From Novosphingobium rosa NBRC 15208 (GTDB lineage: Bacteria; Pseudomonadota; Alphaproteobacteria; Sphingomonadales; Sphingomonadaceae), in assembly GCF_001598555.1 (NCBI RefSeq), contig NZ_BCZE01000001.1, forward strand, positions 293,525 to 357,524: a DNA stretch of 64,000 nucleotides, given 5' to 3'. Shown piece by piece: positions 1-9,731 of this stretch; the first letter of the stretch is position 1; each line of letters starts with the position of its first letter. The notes under the pieces are model-generated. The model was given only the letters and a program-made list of their open reading frames with translations, was not told where the DNA came from and ran no database searches. Position numbers and translations under genes: made by a program.

Positions 1-2
1 GC

Positions 3-50
3 CTGTCGCGCGAGGGGGACGGCAGGCTGCGCATCGGCGCCGCGCCATAA
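3..50 (+). CDS. C-terminal end of an upstream gene, possibly FecR
   Basis: An open frame enters from the left edge and ends at a TAA at 48-50, giving a tail ending LRIGAAP. The next gene is a TonB receptor with an N-terminal STN domain, a type normally preceded by FecI and FecR genes, so the tail could be the end of a FecR. Only 15 residues are visible and they carry no diagnostic motif, so the identity is a guess from context. Confidence 0.3.
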   Translation: MSREGDGRLRIGAAP

Positions 51-127
51 AATCGCCGCGCCCGGTTCCCGATTTTTCATCTCATCCGTCCCCCTTGGCG
101 AAACCATATCGAACGGGGAAGCAACCG

Positions 128-2575
128 GTGACGACATTCAAGGGCATGCACGGGGCGACGGCGCTCGCAATTCTGGCCGCGAGCATGGGGGCGCAAGCCG
201 GACCGGCACAGGCTCAGGCCGCGCAGACCCCGCGCCAGGTCGACATTCACGCCGGATCGCTGGGCCAGGCGCTGACCGAACTGGGCCGCAAGACCGGCGT
301 GATGATCGTGTTCGATCCGGCGCTGACGCGCGGCCGGCGCAGCGCCGGGCTTCAGGGCAGCTACACGCCCGCCGCGGCGCTGGATCGTCTGCTGGCCGGC
401 AGCGGTCTCGATGCAACATCCGATGGGCGCGGCGGCTTTTCCCTCGCGGCCCGGCCCACAGCCGCCCCGCACCCGGTCCGCAGCAGGCCGGAGCGCCCCA
501 GGCCTGTCGCGCAGCCGGTGGAGGCCTCCACCTCCCGCCAGCCGGACAGCATCGTGGTCACGGCCACCCGCACCGTGCTGCCCGCCAGCGCCCTGCCGCT
601 CACCATCGATGTGATCGACAAGGCCGATCTTTCACGGCAGGTCGCCATTTCGGGATCGACGCTCGATGCGGTTTCGGCGCTGCTGCCCGCCTTTTCGCCC
701 ACGCAGGAAAAGATCAACGTGACAGGCGTGCGGCTGCGGGGCCGCTCGCCGCTCTATGCCATCGACGGCGTGCCGCAATCGACCCCGATCCGCAACGATG
801 CCCGCGACGGCTACACCATCGATCCGTTCTTCATCGATCGCGTCGAGGTGATCTATGGCTCGAACGCCTTGCAGGGGATCGGGGCGACGGGCGGCGTGGT
901 CAATCAGGTGACGGTGCGCCCGCCCGTGAAAGACGGTTTTGGCGGCCGCGTGATGTTTCAGGCCAATGCGGGGGACAGCTTTTCCGGCGCCTCGCTGGGC
1001 GGCAAGGCGGGCGGGCTGCTCAGCTGGAAGGGCGGCGCGCTGGACCTGACCGGCGGCGTCGCCTTCGAACGGCGCGGCGTCTATCTCGACGGCCATGGCA
1101 CGCGCATCGGCATCGACCCCAACAACAGCGAGTTGCAGGATACCGACACGCTCTCCTTCTTCGGGCGCTTCGGGGCCAATCTGGCCGATCATATCAGGCT
1201 GGAGGTGGTGGCCAGCCGCTTCAGTCTGGACAGCAACGGCCATTATGTCGGGGTCGATGGCAGCCGCGCGCTGAACATCCCCTCCACCAGCAAGCCGGGC
1301 AGCGTGCCGGGCGTGGCGGCGGGCAATCTGGCCGAACTGGTCTCCGCCTCGCTGATCGACAAGGATCTGGCGGGGGGCACGCTGTCGCTGCTGGGCTTCT
1401 ACAACAAGTCGCGGACGCGTTTCAGCGGCGGCATTCTCGCCACCTTTCAGGATGCCGCCATCGCGCCGGTCGGCACGCTGTTCGACCAGTCGGAAAACCA
1501 GTCGCGCAAGCTGGGCGGCAAGATCAGCTATGAGCGCAAGCTGCCCGGCATCCCCGGCCTGACCGGCACCATGGGTTTCGACGCCCTGTTCGACCGCACC
1601 GCGCAAACGCTGATCCAGACCAACCGCATCTGGGTGCCGCGCACCACCTTCCGCAGCCTTGCCCCCTTCGGCCAGCTCAACTGGGGCTTGCTGGACAACC
1701 GGCTGCGGCTGGCGGGCGGCGTGCGTTATGAAAATGTGCAGCTGAATATTCCAGGCTACACCACGCTGGCTTCTTATGGTTCGCGGCTGGTGACCGGTGG
1801 CAAGCCCTCCTTCAACCGCCCCTTGTGGAACGCCGGTGTCATCGTCGAACCGGTCAAGGGCATCCGCGCCTATGGCAGCTATGCCGAGGGGTTCACCATC
1901 GCCGATGTTGGCCGCATCCTGCGCGGGATCAACACGCCGGGCGTGGTCATCGGCAATTATCTCGATCTCACCCCGGTCGTCTCGAACAACAAGGAGGTCG
2001 GGGTCGAGCTGCAGCGCGGGCCACTCAACGCCAGCGTCAGCTATTACTGGTCGCACAGCGATCTGGGCGAGGTGCTGGTGCGCGGCGCCGACGGTTTCTA
2101 CAGCACCGCCCGCCAGCCGGTCGACATCCACGGGCTGGACATCGACATGAAGGTGCGGATGCCGCTGCCCGGCCTGAAGCTGGGGCTGGGCTACAGCCAT
2201 ATTCTGGGGCGCACCGACACCAATGGCGATGGCCGGCTCGATGCCGATCTCGATGGCGGCAATGTCTCGCCCGACCGGCTGAACCTGTCGGCGGATTATC
2301 GGCGGGGGCCTTTTGCCGCGCGCCTGCAGGGCCGCTTCTATCTCTCGCGCTTCTTCGACGGGCAGCCGGTGGCCAACAGCTTTACCGGCTATACGCTGGT
2401 CGACAGCTATCTGAGCTATGATCTGCCGGTGGGCCAGATCAGCCTTGGCGTGCAGAACCTCTTCAACATCTATTATATCACCTATCTCACCGACACGCAG
2501 GGCCCCACCGACAATGCGCGCTTCTACAGCGGGCGCGGGCGCAACATGACGCTGGGCTGGACCTACCGTTTCTGA
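128..2575 (+). CDS. TonB-dependent receptor with STN signalling domain
   Basis: Outer-membrane active transporter, probably for a ferric complex. A signal peptide (MHGATALAILAASMGAQAG...) is followed by an STN domain at about residues 35-105, where LGQALTELGRKTGVMIVFD is typical of receptors that signal through FecR/FecI. The plug starts near DSIVVTATRT and the 22-strand barrel ends in the canonical Phe (TLGWTYRF). I chose the GTG at 128 because GGGGAAG lies just upstream; an in-frame TTG at 95 and ATG at 146 are alternatives. The stop codon overlaps the start of the PepSY gene (TGATG), so the two are translationally coupled. The family is clear; the substrate is inferred as iron from the STN domain and the PepSY partner. 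Confidence 0.9.
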   Translation: MTTFKGMHGATALAILAASMGAQAGPAQAQAAQTPRQVDIHAGSLGQALTELGRKTGVMIVFDPALTRGRRSAGLQGSYTPAAALDRLLAGSGLDATSDGRGGFSLAARPTAAPHPVRSRPERPRPVAQPVEASTSRQPDSIVVTATRTVLPASALPLTIDVIDKADLSRQVAISGSTLDAVSALLPAFSPTQEKINVTGVRLRGRSPLYAIDGVPQSTPIRNDARDGYTIDPFFIDRVEVIYGSNALQGIGATGGVVNQVTVRPPVKDGFGGRVMFQANAGDSFSGASLGGKAGGLLSWKGGALDLTGGVAFERRGVYLDGHGTRIGIDPNNSELQDTDTLSFFGRFGANLADHIRLEVVASRFSLDSNGHYVGVDGSRALNIPSTSKPGSVPGVAAGNLAELVSASLIDKDLAGGTLSLLGFYNKSRTRFSGGILATFQDAAIAPVGTLFDQSENQSRKLGGKISYERKLPGIPGLTGTMGFDALFDRTAQTLIQTNRIWVPRTTFRSLAPFGQLNWGLLDNRLRLAGGVRYENVQLNIPGYTTLASYGSRLVTGGKPSFNRPLWNAGVIVEPVKGIRAYGSYAEGFTIADVGRILRGINTPGVVIGNYLDLTPVVSNNKEVGVELQRGPLNASVSYYWSHSDLGEVLVRGADGFYSTARQPVDIHGLDIDMKVRMPLPGLKLGLGYSHILGRTDTNGDGRLDADLDGGNVSPDRLNLSADYRRGPFAARLQGRFYLSRFFDGQPVANSFTGYTLVDSYLSYDLPVGQISLGVQNLFNIYYITYLTDTQGPTDNARFYSGRGRNMTLGWTYRF

Positions 2576-3642
2576 TGCGCTGGATCGATCTGGCGCATCG
2601 CTGGCTGGGCGGCTGCATCGGCCTGCTGCTGGCGCTGATCGGGCTGACGGGGGCCGTGCTGGTGCATCGCGATGCATGGACGATGGTGCCGCACAAAAGC
2701 GATCCTGTCGTTCGCGATGCCGCTCAGGTGGCCGGGGCCGTGGTGAGGATCATGGCCGATGCGGCGCGCCCTCCCCGCGCGATCACCTTCGCCTCGCCGG
2801 GGCTGGCGGTGGACCGCGTGGCTTACGGGCATGATGCGGGTGCCTACACCGATCAGGCCGGACACGTGCTTGCCCGCTGGAGCAGCAGCTGGGCCCGGCC
2901 GGAGCTGTGGCTGGCGGATCTGCACATGCATCTGCTGTCCGGCGACAGCGGCGAGACCATCGTGGGGATCGCGGGCCTTGCCGGACTGGCGTTTGTGGTG
3001 ACGGGCAGTATCCTGTGGTGGCGCACCCGGCGGACCTATGCCTTCCGCCTGCTGCCCAAACGCCTGAGCCGCCCAGCCATCCTGCGCCACCATCGCGATC
3101 TTGGCATTCTGGTCGCCCCCCTGCTGCTGCTCTCCTTCGTAACGGGCAGCGTTCTGGTGTTCCGCCCGCTCTCCTCGCTGCTGCTGGGGCCGGGCGCGAC
3201 CACGGCCATCGTCGCCGCCGCAAAGCCGCCCGCTGCCGCGCCTGCCCCGCTGGGCCGGCATCCGGATTGGCGCGGCATGATCCTGACCGCGCGGCAGCGC
3301 TTTCCGGACGCGGAATTCCGCAGCCTGTCACTGCCGCGTCAGGTTGGCGGCCCGATTGTGCTGCGGATGAAGCAGCCGTGGGAGTGGCTGCCGAACGGCA
3401 GAACGACGCTGTGGTTCGCGCCCGACGATGGCCATCTGATCGAGGCACGCGATCCGACCGAGGCAAAGGCGCAAGTGCAGGCCTATGCCATGCTTTATCC
3501 GCTGCATGCCGGCAAGGTGGGCGGTCTGGCCTATCGGTTTATCATGACCGTATCGGGCCTCGCGCTGGGCATGCTGGGATCGCTGACGGTCTGGAGTTTC
3601 TGGTTCCGTCGAAACCCGCGTGGTGAAGGCAAGGCTGGATAA
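2575..3642 (+). CDS. PepSY-associated TM helix protein, putative ferric reductase partner
   Basis: Inner-membrane protein of 355 residues in the PepSY-TM (PiuB/FoxB-like) family, which often sits beside siderophore receptors and is thought to help reductive iron release. The N-terminus shows the family hallmark: HRWLGGCIGLLLALIGLTG followed by HRDAW. Further hydrophobic segments lie at about residues 125-145 (ending WWRTRR), 180-205 and near the C-terminus, giving four membrane helices around a periplasmic domain. A histidine pair in LRHHRDLG fits heme-binding members. The ATG overlaps the receptor stop codon by one base, so the two form one operon. The exact substrate cannot be read from the sequence. 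Confidence 0.85.
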   Translation: MRWIDLAHRWLGGCIGLLLALIGLTGAVLVHRDAWTMVPHKSDPVVRDAAQVAGAVVRIMADAARPPRAITFASPGLAVDRVAYGHDAGAYTDQAGHVLARWSSSWARPELWLADLHMHLLSGDSGETIVGIAGLAGLAFVVTGSILWWRTRRTYAFRLLPKRLSRPAILRHHRDLGILVAPLLLLSFVTGSVLVFRPLSSLLLGPGATTAIVAAAKPPAAAPAPLGRHPDWRGMILTARQRFPDAEFRSLSLPRQVGGPIVLRMKQPWEWLPNGRTTLWFAPDDGHLIEARDPTEAKAQVQAYAMLYPLHAGKVGGLAYRFIMTVSGLALGMLGSLTVWSFWFRRNPRGEGKAG

Positions 3643-3800
3643 TCCCCCTGTTGCACAGCCTGTTTGACGCCGCGCCCACGCGCCTTTAGTCTGACAAATG
3701 ACAGGCACACAGTCGGGCAGGCGCAACTTGCCGATTGCATCGCCAGCCAGACCGCAAGACAAGCGCAAAAGCGATGAAAGGCACGGACATGAGAGGGGGC

Positions 3801-4859
3801 ATGAAAAACAGGATGATGACAGGACAATCAGCGCCTTGGCGCGGCGGCGTGGCGCGGCGCGGCGTTCTGGCCGGGCTCGGCATGGCCGCCGCCTTGGTGG
3901 GGACGCCAGGGTGGGCGGCGATCACGCCGCGCCAGCGCATCATCATCGACAATGATTACGGCGGCGATCCCGATGGGCTGTTCCAGCTGGCGCATCATCT
4001 GGCCTCCCCCTCGGTGGAGATCGCGCTGATCGTCGGCTCGCATTTGCATGACAAGGATCCGTTCGATCCCGCCCCGGGGCAGGCCGACCGCGCGGCGGAG
4101 CGGGCGCGGCAGATCGCGACTCTGGCCGGGGTGGCGCGCGTTCCAGCAATCATCGCGGGCGGAAATGTCGCGCTCGACGCGGCGATGCGCCCCACCCCTG
4201 CCAGCGCCCGGATCGTGGCCGAGGCCATGCGCGAGGACACCAAGCAGCCGCTGTTCTATGTCGCCGGGGCAAGCCTGACCGAACTGGCTGCCGCTCACAG
4301 GCTGGAGCCGCGCATCGGCAAAAGGCTGAAACTGGTGTGGATCGGCGGCATGGAGCATGACGATCTGTGGCCCGGCCGCCCGACGCGCCATGATCCGGAA
4401 TACAACCTCACCATCGATGCGGCGGCGGCGCGCTACATCTTCAACGAATCCGACATCGAGATCTGGCAGGTGCCGCGCGATGCCTATCGCCAGATGCTGA
4501 TCTCTCACGCCGAACTGGAGCAGGGGCTGGCCCCGGCGGGCAGGCTGGGCGCCTATCTGCTCGAACAGGTGGACAGGGTGGGCACGATGGCGGGCAAGGC
4601 GGGGCTCAACATCGGGGAGACCTATATCCTCGGCGACAGCCCGCTGGTGACGCTGACCGCGCTGCAATCCTCCTTCGAGGCGGACAGTTCCTCGAGCGAT
4701 TATGTCATCAAGCCCACACCGCTGATGGATGAGAAAGGCTTCTACACCCCGCGCCCGCAGGCCAGACCCATGCGCGTCTACAAGACCATCGACACCCGCC
4801 TGACCTTCGCCGACATGTTTGCCAAGCTGGCCCATCTGGCCGCTGGCGCGCCGCGCTGA
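3801..4859 (+). CDS. Tat-exported nucleoside hydrolase-like protein
   Basis: A 352-residue protein with a Tat-type leader (ARRGVLAGLGMAAALVG) ending near GWA, so it should act in the periplasm. After the leader comes IIIDNDYGGDPDG at about residues 47-59. This corresponds to the N-terminal DxDxGxDD calcium site of nucleoside hydrolases but in altered form, as in the nucleoside hydrolase-like branch. The central part (LKLVWIGGMEHDD) matches the family's VVMGG segment. The ATG at 3801 was preferred because GAGAGGGGG precedes it and the leader starts there; upstream in-frame codons add a non-leader stretch. A weak promoter (TTGACG at 3664, TAGTCT at 3687) may drive it separately. Whether it is catalytically active is uncertain. 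Confidence 0.75.
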   Translation: MKNRMMTGQSAPWRGGVARRGVLAGLGMAAALVGTPGWAAITPRQRIIIDNDYGGDPDGLFQLAHHLASPSVEIALIVGSHLHDKDPFDPAPGQADRAAERARQIATLAGVARVPAIIAGGNVALDAAMRPTPASARIVAEAMREDTKQPLFYVAGASLTELAAAHRLEPRIGKRLKLVWIGGMEHDDLWPGRPTRHDPEYNLTIDAAAARYIFNESDIEIWQVPRDAYRQMLISHAELEQGLAPAGRLGAYLLEQVDRVGTMAGKAGLNIGETYILGDSPLVTLTALQSSFEADSSSSDYVIKPTPLMDEKGFYTPRPQARPMRVYKTIDTRLTFADMFAKLAHLAAGAPR

Positions 4860-4901
4860 TCGTGCCCGGCGCGGGGGATTGGCCCCCGCGCCGGACGACG
4901 C

Positions 4902-7043
4902 TTATTGCTCCTCGAGGATCGCCGCGCCCCATGCTCCCAGTTCGACGGGAGCCCCCTTGGCGACAGCATGGTTCGAGAGCAGATCCTGCGCGGCGGCAGG
5001 CGCATCATAGCGCGCCGGGCTGGCCGAATAGTTCAGCACATAGCGCACATGATGCCCGTTCTTCAGCACGCCGCTGCGCACGATCACCGGGAAGCGCGCG
5101 GTTTCTGCCTGCGGCACCCCGGCGTCCGCCAGCGTATCCTTCAGCAAGGATGCCATCATCGCCTCGCCGGGCATAAAGCCGACATAGGTGACATCGCCCT
5201 TGCCCCAGTCGTTGCGCGTTACGGCGGCATAGGCGGGCCATGAGGGATGTTTATAGCGCGCCAGCACCTTCGCAGTGGTGGGCTCCAGAAACTCCATCCA
5301 CCAGCGCACGGTGTTGGCCTTGTCGCCCACCTTGAAGGGATCGCCATCAAGGCTCACGCCTTCGGGCGCGGCGAATTGTGAATAATGCACCCCCGCCGCC
5401 TGAGCGATGGCGCCGGGCTGATCGGCATAGCGCACCTTCACATTCTCATCCGAAAAGCCGCTCTTGAAGCTGTAAAGCAGATGGCCGCCCGCCTTGGCAT
5501 AATCGTTGAGGCGCCCGATCTCGGCATCGCTGGCGGCATAGAGCGCGGGCACGATCACCAGATTATAGCGCGACAAAGGCGTGGGGGTGGAGGGCGTGAT
5601 GAAATCCACCTCCACATTCATGCGGTAAAGCGCATCGTAATAGCCGCGCATCACATCGTTATAGGCGATCGACTGGCCATCGGCCTTGGGCTTGAAGTTG
5701 TCGAAAGCGGTCAACGCGGTGTTGCTGACATAGATCGCCACCTTGTTGCGCTTGGTCAGATTGGCCAGCTTCGGCCCCAGCCGGGCCAGATCCGCGCCGA
5801 TGGTCTCCGCTTCGCGATAGGTGGCATTGGGCTTGAAATCCTGCGAGAGCAGCCCGCGCCAGTAGGTCTCGATCCCGTTGGCGGTGGTGCCCCAATGCCA
5901 GTATTCCAGCATGTTGGCGCCCGAGGCGAGATGGCTGAAAGCCTGAAGCCGCAACTGCCCGGGATAGGGCGTCCATTCCGGAAAGCCCTGCGCGGTGGTC
6001 TCCATCACCAGATAGTTTTGCCCGTGCCTGATCGAGCGGGCCAGATCGCCGCCCAGCGCGATTTCGGTGCCGGTGAGCTGGCTCTGGCCGGGGTGATAGA
6101 TGTCGATCCCCGCCACATCGAGCGCCTTGGCGGCATCCCAGTGGTTGACCTCGGTCTGCAGCCCATAGGAATAGCCGCGCCAGTCGAGGTCGAAATTCTG
6201 GGTCATGAACTGGGTCTTGCGGGCATGGGCGCGCACCAAACCGGCTTGCCAGGCCAGATAATCCGTCACCAGCCCGCGCTGGAATTCGGCGAAGGCGGCG
6301 GACAGGCTGGCGTTGATCGCGCCATTGACGGAAGGGAAATCCTCCCAGCGGTTGATGCGGTTGCTCCAGTAATTGAGGCCATAGGCCTTGTTGAGCGCAT
6401 CGAGATCGCCGTGGAATTTCACCTTCATATGCTCGACAAAGGCGGCCTGCACATTGGGGCCGCTGGTGCCATAGGCCTTGGTCTCATTGTCCAGCTGATA
6501 GCCGATGACCGAAGGATGGTCCTTCACATGATCGACCAGCGCCACGATCGCCCGCTGCGCGGCGGCGCGGAAGTCCGGGCTGGTGATGTCCATGTTCTGG
6601 CGGCGGCCATAGGTGTAAGGGCCCTGCGGCGTGATCGCCAGTACATCGGGATGTTCCCGGGCCAGCCAGGTGGGGATGGCATAGGTGGGCGTGCCGATGA
6701 TCACCTTGATCCCGGCCTTGTCCATCGCGGCCAGCACGCGGTCGATATGATGGAAGTCGAAGGTTCCGGGCTGGGGCTCCATCGTGCCCCATGTCGATTC
6801 GGCGATGCGGACCACGCTGATATGCGCCGCTTTCATCATCCGCACGTCTTCATCCAGCCGGTCGGTGGGGGCATATTCATCGTAATAGGCGGCGCCGAAC
6901 AGGATGGTGTCGGGCCAGCGAAAGGCGGTTGCCGGGGATGTTGGCGAAGGCGTCTGCGCGGCGGCCACGGCAGGCGTCATCGAAGCGGCGGCACTGACCA
7001 AAAGACCGGCGCAGAAGGCTTTTTTCCGGAAAGACAATGCCAT
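4902..7043 (-). CDS. GH42 beta-galactosidase, exported
   Basis: Glycoside hydrolase family 42 enzyme of 713 residues releasing beta-linked galactose. A Sec-type leader (FRKKAFCAGLLVSAAASM...) indicates periplasmic or surface location, whereas many GH42 enzymes are cytoplasmic. The TIM barrel begins at FGAAYYDEYAP. The expected acid/base Glu is in GYQLDNE (about residue 187) and the nucleophile Glu in LVMETTAQG (about 348). The trimerisation and beta-sandwich domains follow (RNKVAIYVSN...). I chose the ATG at 7043 because it starts the leader and has AGGGGTG upstream. It is divergent from a TonB receptor and next to GH51 and GH30 genes, so galactose removal from arabinogalactan side chains is a reasonable role. 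Confidence 0.9.
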   Translation of the reverse strand: MALSFRKKAFCAGLLVSAAASMTPAVAAAQTPSPTSPATAFRWPDTILFGAAYYDEYAPTDRLDEDVRMMKAAHISVVRIAESTWGTMEPQPGTFDFHHIDRVLAAMDKAGIKVIIGTPTYAIPTWLAREHPDVLAITPQGPYTYGRRQNMDITSPDFRAAAQRAIVALVDHVKDHPSVIGYQLDNETKAYGTSGPNVQAAFVEHMKVKFHGDLDALNKAYGLNYWSNRINRWEDFPSVNGAINASLSAAFAEFQRGLVTDYLAWQAGLVRAHARKTQFMTQNFDLDWRGYSYGLQTEVNHWDAAKALDVAGIDIYHPGQSQLTGTEIALGGDLARSIRHGQNYLVMETTAQGFPEWTPYPGQLRLQAFSHLASGANMLEYWHWGTTANGIETYWRGLLSQDFKPNATYREAETIGADLARLGPKLANLTKRNKVAIYVSNTALTAFDNFKPKADGQSIAYNDVMRGYYDALYRMNVEVDFITPSTPTPLSRYNLVIVPALYAASDAEIGRLNDYAKAGGHLLYSFKSGFSDENVKVRYADQPGAIAQAAGVHYSQFAAPEGVSLDGDPFKVGDKANTVRWWMEFLEPTTAKVLARYKHPSWPAYAAVTRNDWGKGDVTYVGFMPGEAMMASLLKDTLADAGVPQAETARFPVIVRSGVLKNGHHVRYVLNYSASPARYDAPAAAQDLLSNHAVAKGAPVELGAWGAAILEEQ

Positions 7044-7372
7044 GGCAGATATGCACCCCTCGCTGTTTGATTGATTGCATGGAGTAATGATCGCCCGGCA
7101 GCATGGCAACGGCTGCTCACGCCCATCTGGGAACGCGGTGTCATTTTAAAAAATCAATTTAATATAGATAGATAATCGCAATCCCCCACCCTTCCCTACG
7201 TGATATTCCTGCAACGGTTTACGCAAAACCATCCAGTTGGATGATTTTTTAGTCGTACTTTTTCGAACTGCCTCTACCTCTAGGATCGATTGCAGGCGGT
7301 TTTGCTGGGACGCGAGTCCGGAAGCGAAAACACTCCGGACAAGCCGCCGCGATCTGGAGGGAGAATAACAGG
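7044..7372. promoter_or_regulatory. Divergent promoter region of the sugar-polymer locus
   Basis: This 329-bp gap separates GH42 from the TonB receptor and must hold both promoters. Its centre (about 7140-7260) is strikingly AT-rich for this genome. Two inverted repeats lie side by side: GGTTT-N5-AAACC at 7216-7230, which resembles a LacI/GntR operator, and CATCC-AGTT-GGATG at 7230-7243 followed by a T-run. The second could form a terminator-like hairpin, but its place between divergent genes makes an operator or attenuator equally likely. No protein-coding gene is seen here. Confidence 0.5.
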
Positions 7373-9643
7373 ATGAGGCACTATCTCATGAGTGGTGCGG
7401 CGATGGTTGCCGCCCTGACAACGGCCACCGCCGCCATGGCGCAGCAGGCCAACGCCCCGGCTTCGGGCGATATCGTGGTGACCGCCACCCGCCAGTCCAC
7501 GCTGCTGTCCAAAACGCCGGTCGCGATGACCGCCGTGACGGGTGACGGACTGCGCAGCGCCGGCGTGACCGATGCCCGTTCGCTGGCGCAGGTGACGCCG
7601 AATCTGGCGATCACCGAAAACAGCGACGGCCTGCGCATTTCCATTCGCGGCGTGACCAGCACCGACGGCACCGAAAAGGGCGATCCTTCGGCGGCCTTCC
7701 TGCTCGACGGCATCTACATCGCCCGTTCGCAGGACCAGCAGGGTTCGTTCTATGACGTGTCGCAGGTGGAAGTGCTGCGCGGGCCGCAGGGCACGCTTTA
7801 CGGGCGCAACACCACCGCGGGCGTGGTCAATGTGCAGTCGAACCGGCCCAAGCCCAAGTGGGAAGCCTCGTTCGATGCGAAGTATGGCAATCTCAACAGC
7901 CAGAACTTCACCGGCATGATCAACGCCCCGGTGTCGGATACTTTGGGTATCCGTCTGGCCGCGAATTATGACCGGCAGGACAACAATCTGCGTCAGGCCA
8001 CCGGCACCTCGGGCTATCCGCTGAACCCGGGCCGCAAGGTCTTCTCGACCCGCCTGTCCTTCGGCGGCGACATCGGGCGGCTGCATTTCGTGATCCGGGG
8101 GGATTACTCGATCCAGCGCGGTTCGATGACCAACACGGTGCCGCTCAGCACCTTCTTCTCGAACACCGCCACGGTCGGGCAGAACCCCACCTACCGTTCG
8201 GGCCAGAGCGCCAACACGCTGCGCACCGTGCCCTATGGCCAGATCTACCCCAGCTACAAGTGGTACAACAACAAGGGCGTGATGGGTGAGGCGACCTATG
8301 CGCTCGGCGATTCCATCGATGTGACCTATCTGGGCTCCTATCGCGAATCGAAGCATGATTTCGTGCAGGATCTCTACTTCCTCGAAGCGCTACAGAACCC
8401 GGCGACCTTCTGGGGCAAGTATCACCAGAACTCGCAGGAACTGCGTCTGGCCTTCGGCAAGGGCCACAAGCTTCACGGACAGGCGGGCGGTTACTATTTC
8501 GAGGAGGAATCGCACCTCAACTACAATCTGGGCAATCCGCTCTCCAGCCTGGTCTATCCGGGAGCCTCGGGCTACGCCTTCCCTCAGGGGCCGACCATCG
8601 CGCGTTCGAAGGCCGGTTTCGGGCAGATCACCTATGACGCGCTGCCCGGCCTGCATCTGACCGGCGGCGTGCGCTACACCAGCGATCTCAAGTCGCGCAG
8701 CGGCGCCACCGTGCTTTATTTCCCCAATCAGGCCTCGGTTCCGGCCTCTTTCGGGTCGCAATGCGTGGGCACCACCTGCACGCTCAACCTGAACATCGCC
8801 TCGCGCAGCTTCGAGAAGGTGACCTTCAAGGCCGGCGCCGATTATGACATTCCCAATCTGGGTCTGGCCTATGCCAGCGTCTCCACCGGCTACAAGGCGG
8901 GCGGTTTCAACGACGGCTGCGTGACAGGCAATGGCGTGGGTTGCGCGCTCAACGCCTCGCAGCTCTACTACAATCCGGAAACGCTGACCGCCTATGAAGG
9001 CGGCGTGAAGTTCAAGTTCGCCCAGAACCGCCTGCGCTTCAACGCCTCGGTCTTCCATTACGACTACAAGAACCTGCAGCTTTCGCAGGCCGCCACGCTG
9101 ACCGATCCGACGACGGGCGCCAAAGTGCTGCAGACGCTGATCCAGAACGCGGGCACCGCCAAGGTGGACGGCATCGAGACCGAAACCACCTGGGTTCCCA
9201 CCAGCAACGACCGCCTGCTGGTGTCGCTCAACTACACCAATGCGCGTTACACCACCTTCTCGCCCACCAATTCGTCGAACCAGACGGTGAATTTCGCGGG
9301 CAAGCAGCTGGATCACGCCCCCAAATGGACGGCGACCCTGGGCTATACCCATACGGTCCCGCTGGCCAATGGCGCCACGCTGGAGGGGGCCGTGCTCAGC
9401 CGCATCTCCTCCTCCTACGCCATGTCGGATCTGAACATGCTGTATCAGTTCCGCCAGCCCTCCTTCACCAAGACCGATCTGACGCTGACCTACAAGGCGG
9501 CCAAGGATCGCTATTACGTCCAGGCCTATGCCAAGAACCTGGAGAACAACATCACCATCGCCGCCGCCACGGCGGGCAACACGCCCGGCGTGACGATCGA
9601 GGAACCGCGTACCTATGGCCTGCGCGCCGGTATGAAGTTCTGA
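7373..9643 (+). CDS. TonB-dependent receptor, probable oligosaccharide uptake
   Basis: Outer-membrane receptor of 756 residues with leader MRHYLMSGAAMVAALTTA, a TonB-box-like GDIVVTATR, a plug containing VEVLRGPQGTLYGRN, and a barrel ending TYGLRAGMKF. It has no STN domain, so it does not signal through a FecR. GGAGGG lies just upstream of the ATG. It is divergent from GH42 and followed by GH51 and GH30, the standard arrangement of sphingomonad carbohydrate-utilisation loci, so import of arabinose- or galactose-containing oligosaccharides is inferred. The family call is firm and the ligand is not shown by the sequence. Confidence 0.9.
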   Translation: MRHYLMSGAAMVAALTTATAAMAQQANAPASGDIVVTATRQSTLLSKTPVAMTAVTGDGLRSAGVTDARSLAQVTPNLAITENSDGLRISIRGVTSTDGTEKGDPSAAFLLDGIYIARSQDQQGSFYDVSQVEVLRGPQGTLYGRNTTAGVVNVQSNRPKPKWEASFDAKYGNLNSQNFTGMINAPVSDTLGIRLAANYDRQDNNLRQATGTSGYPLNPGRKVFSTRLSFGGDIGRLHFVIRGDYSIQRGSMTNTVPLSTFFSNTATVGQNPTYRSGQSANTLRTVPYGQIYPSYKWYNNKGVMGEATYALGDSIDVTYLGSYRESKHDFVQDLYFLEALQNPATFWGKYHQNSQELRLAFGKGHKLHGQAGGYYFEEESHLNYNLGNPLSSLVYPGASGYAFPQGPTIARSKAGFGQITYDALPGLHLTGGVRYTSDLKSRSGATVLYFPNQASVPASFGSQCVGTTCTLNLNIASRSFEKVTFKAGADYDIPNLGLAYASVSTGYKAGGFNDGCVTGNGVGCALNASQLYYNPETLTAYEGGVKFKFAQNRLRFNASVFHYDYKNLQLSQAATLTDPTTGAKVLQTLIQNAGTAKVDGIETETTWVPTSNDRLLVSLNYTNARYTTFSPTNSSNQTVNFAGKQLDHAPKWTATLGYTHTVPLANGATLEGAVLSRISSSYAMSDLNMLYQFRQPSFTKTDLTLTYKAAKDRYYVQAYAKNLENNITIAAATAGNTPGVTIEEPRTYGLRAGMKF

Positions 9644-9670
9644 GAAAGCCGCTGACAAGTTGAGGGAGAA

Positions 9671-9710
9671 AGGGCAGTGCGGCATCCTCGGATGAAGCGC
9701 TGCCCTTTTT
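9671..9710 (+). terminator. Intrinsic terminator/attenuator after the TonB receptor
   Basis: AGGGCAGTGC and GCGCTGCCCT form a stem of about ten pairs (one wobble) closed by a long loop and followed directly by five T residues. It lies between the receptor and the co-directional GH51 gene, so it probably lets the receptor be made in excess over the enzymes. Confidence 0.75.
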
Positions 9711-9731
9711 ATCGGGAAGAAGACTGAACCC

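Noticed and set aside
632..2677. A long antisense open frame over the first TonB receptor
   Set aside because: Typical GC-rich mirror frame; composition (His, Ala, Gln rich) and lack of a start site argue against coding.
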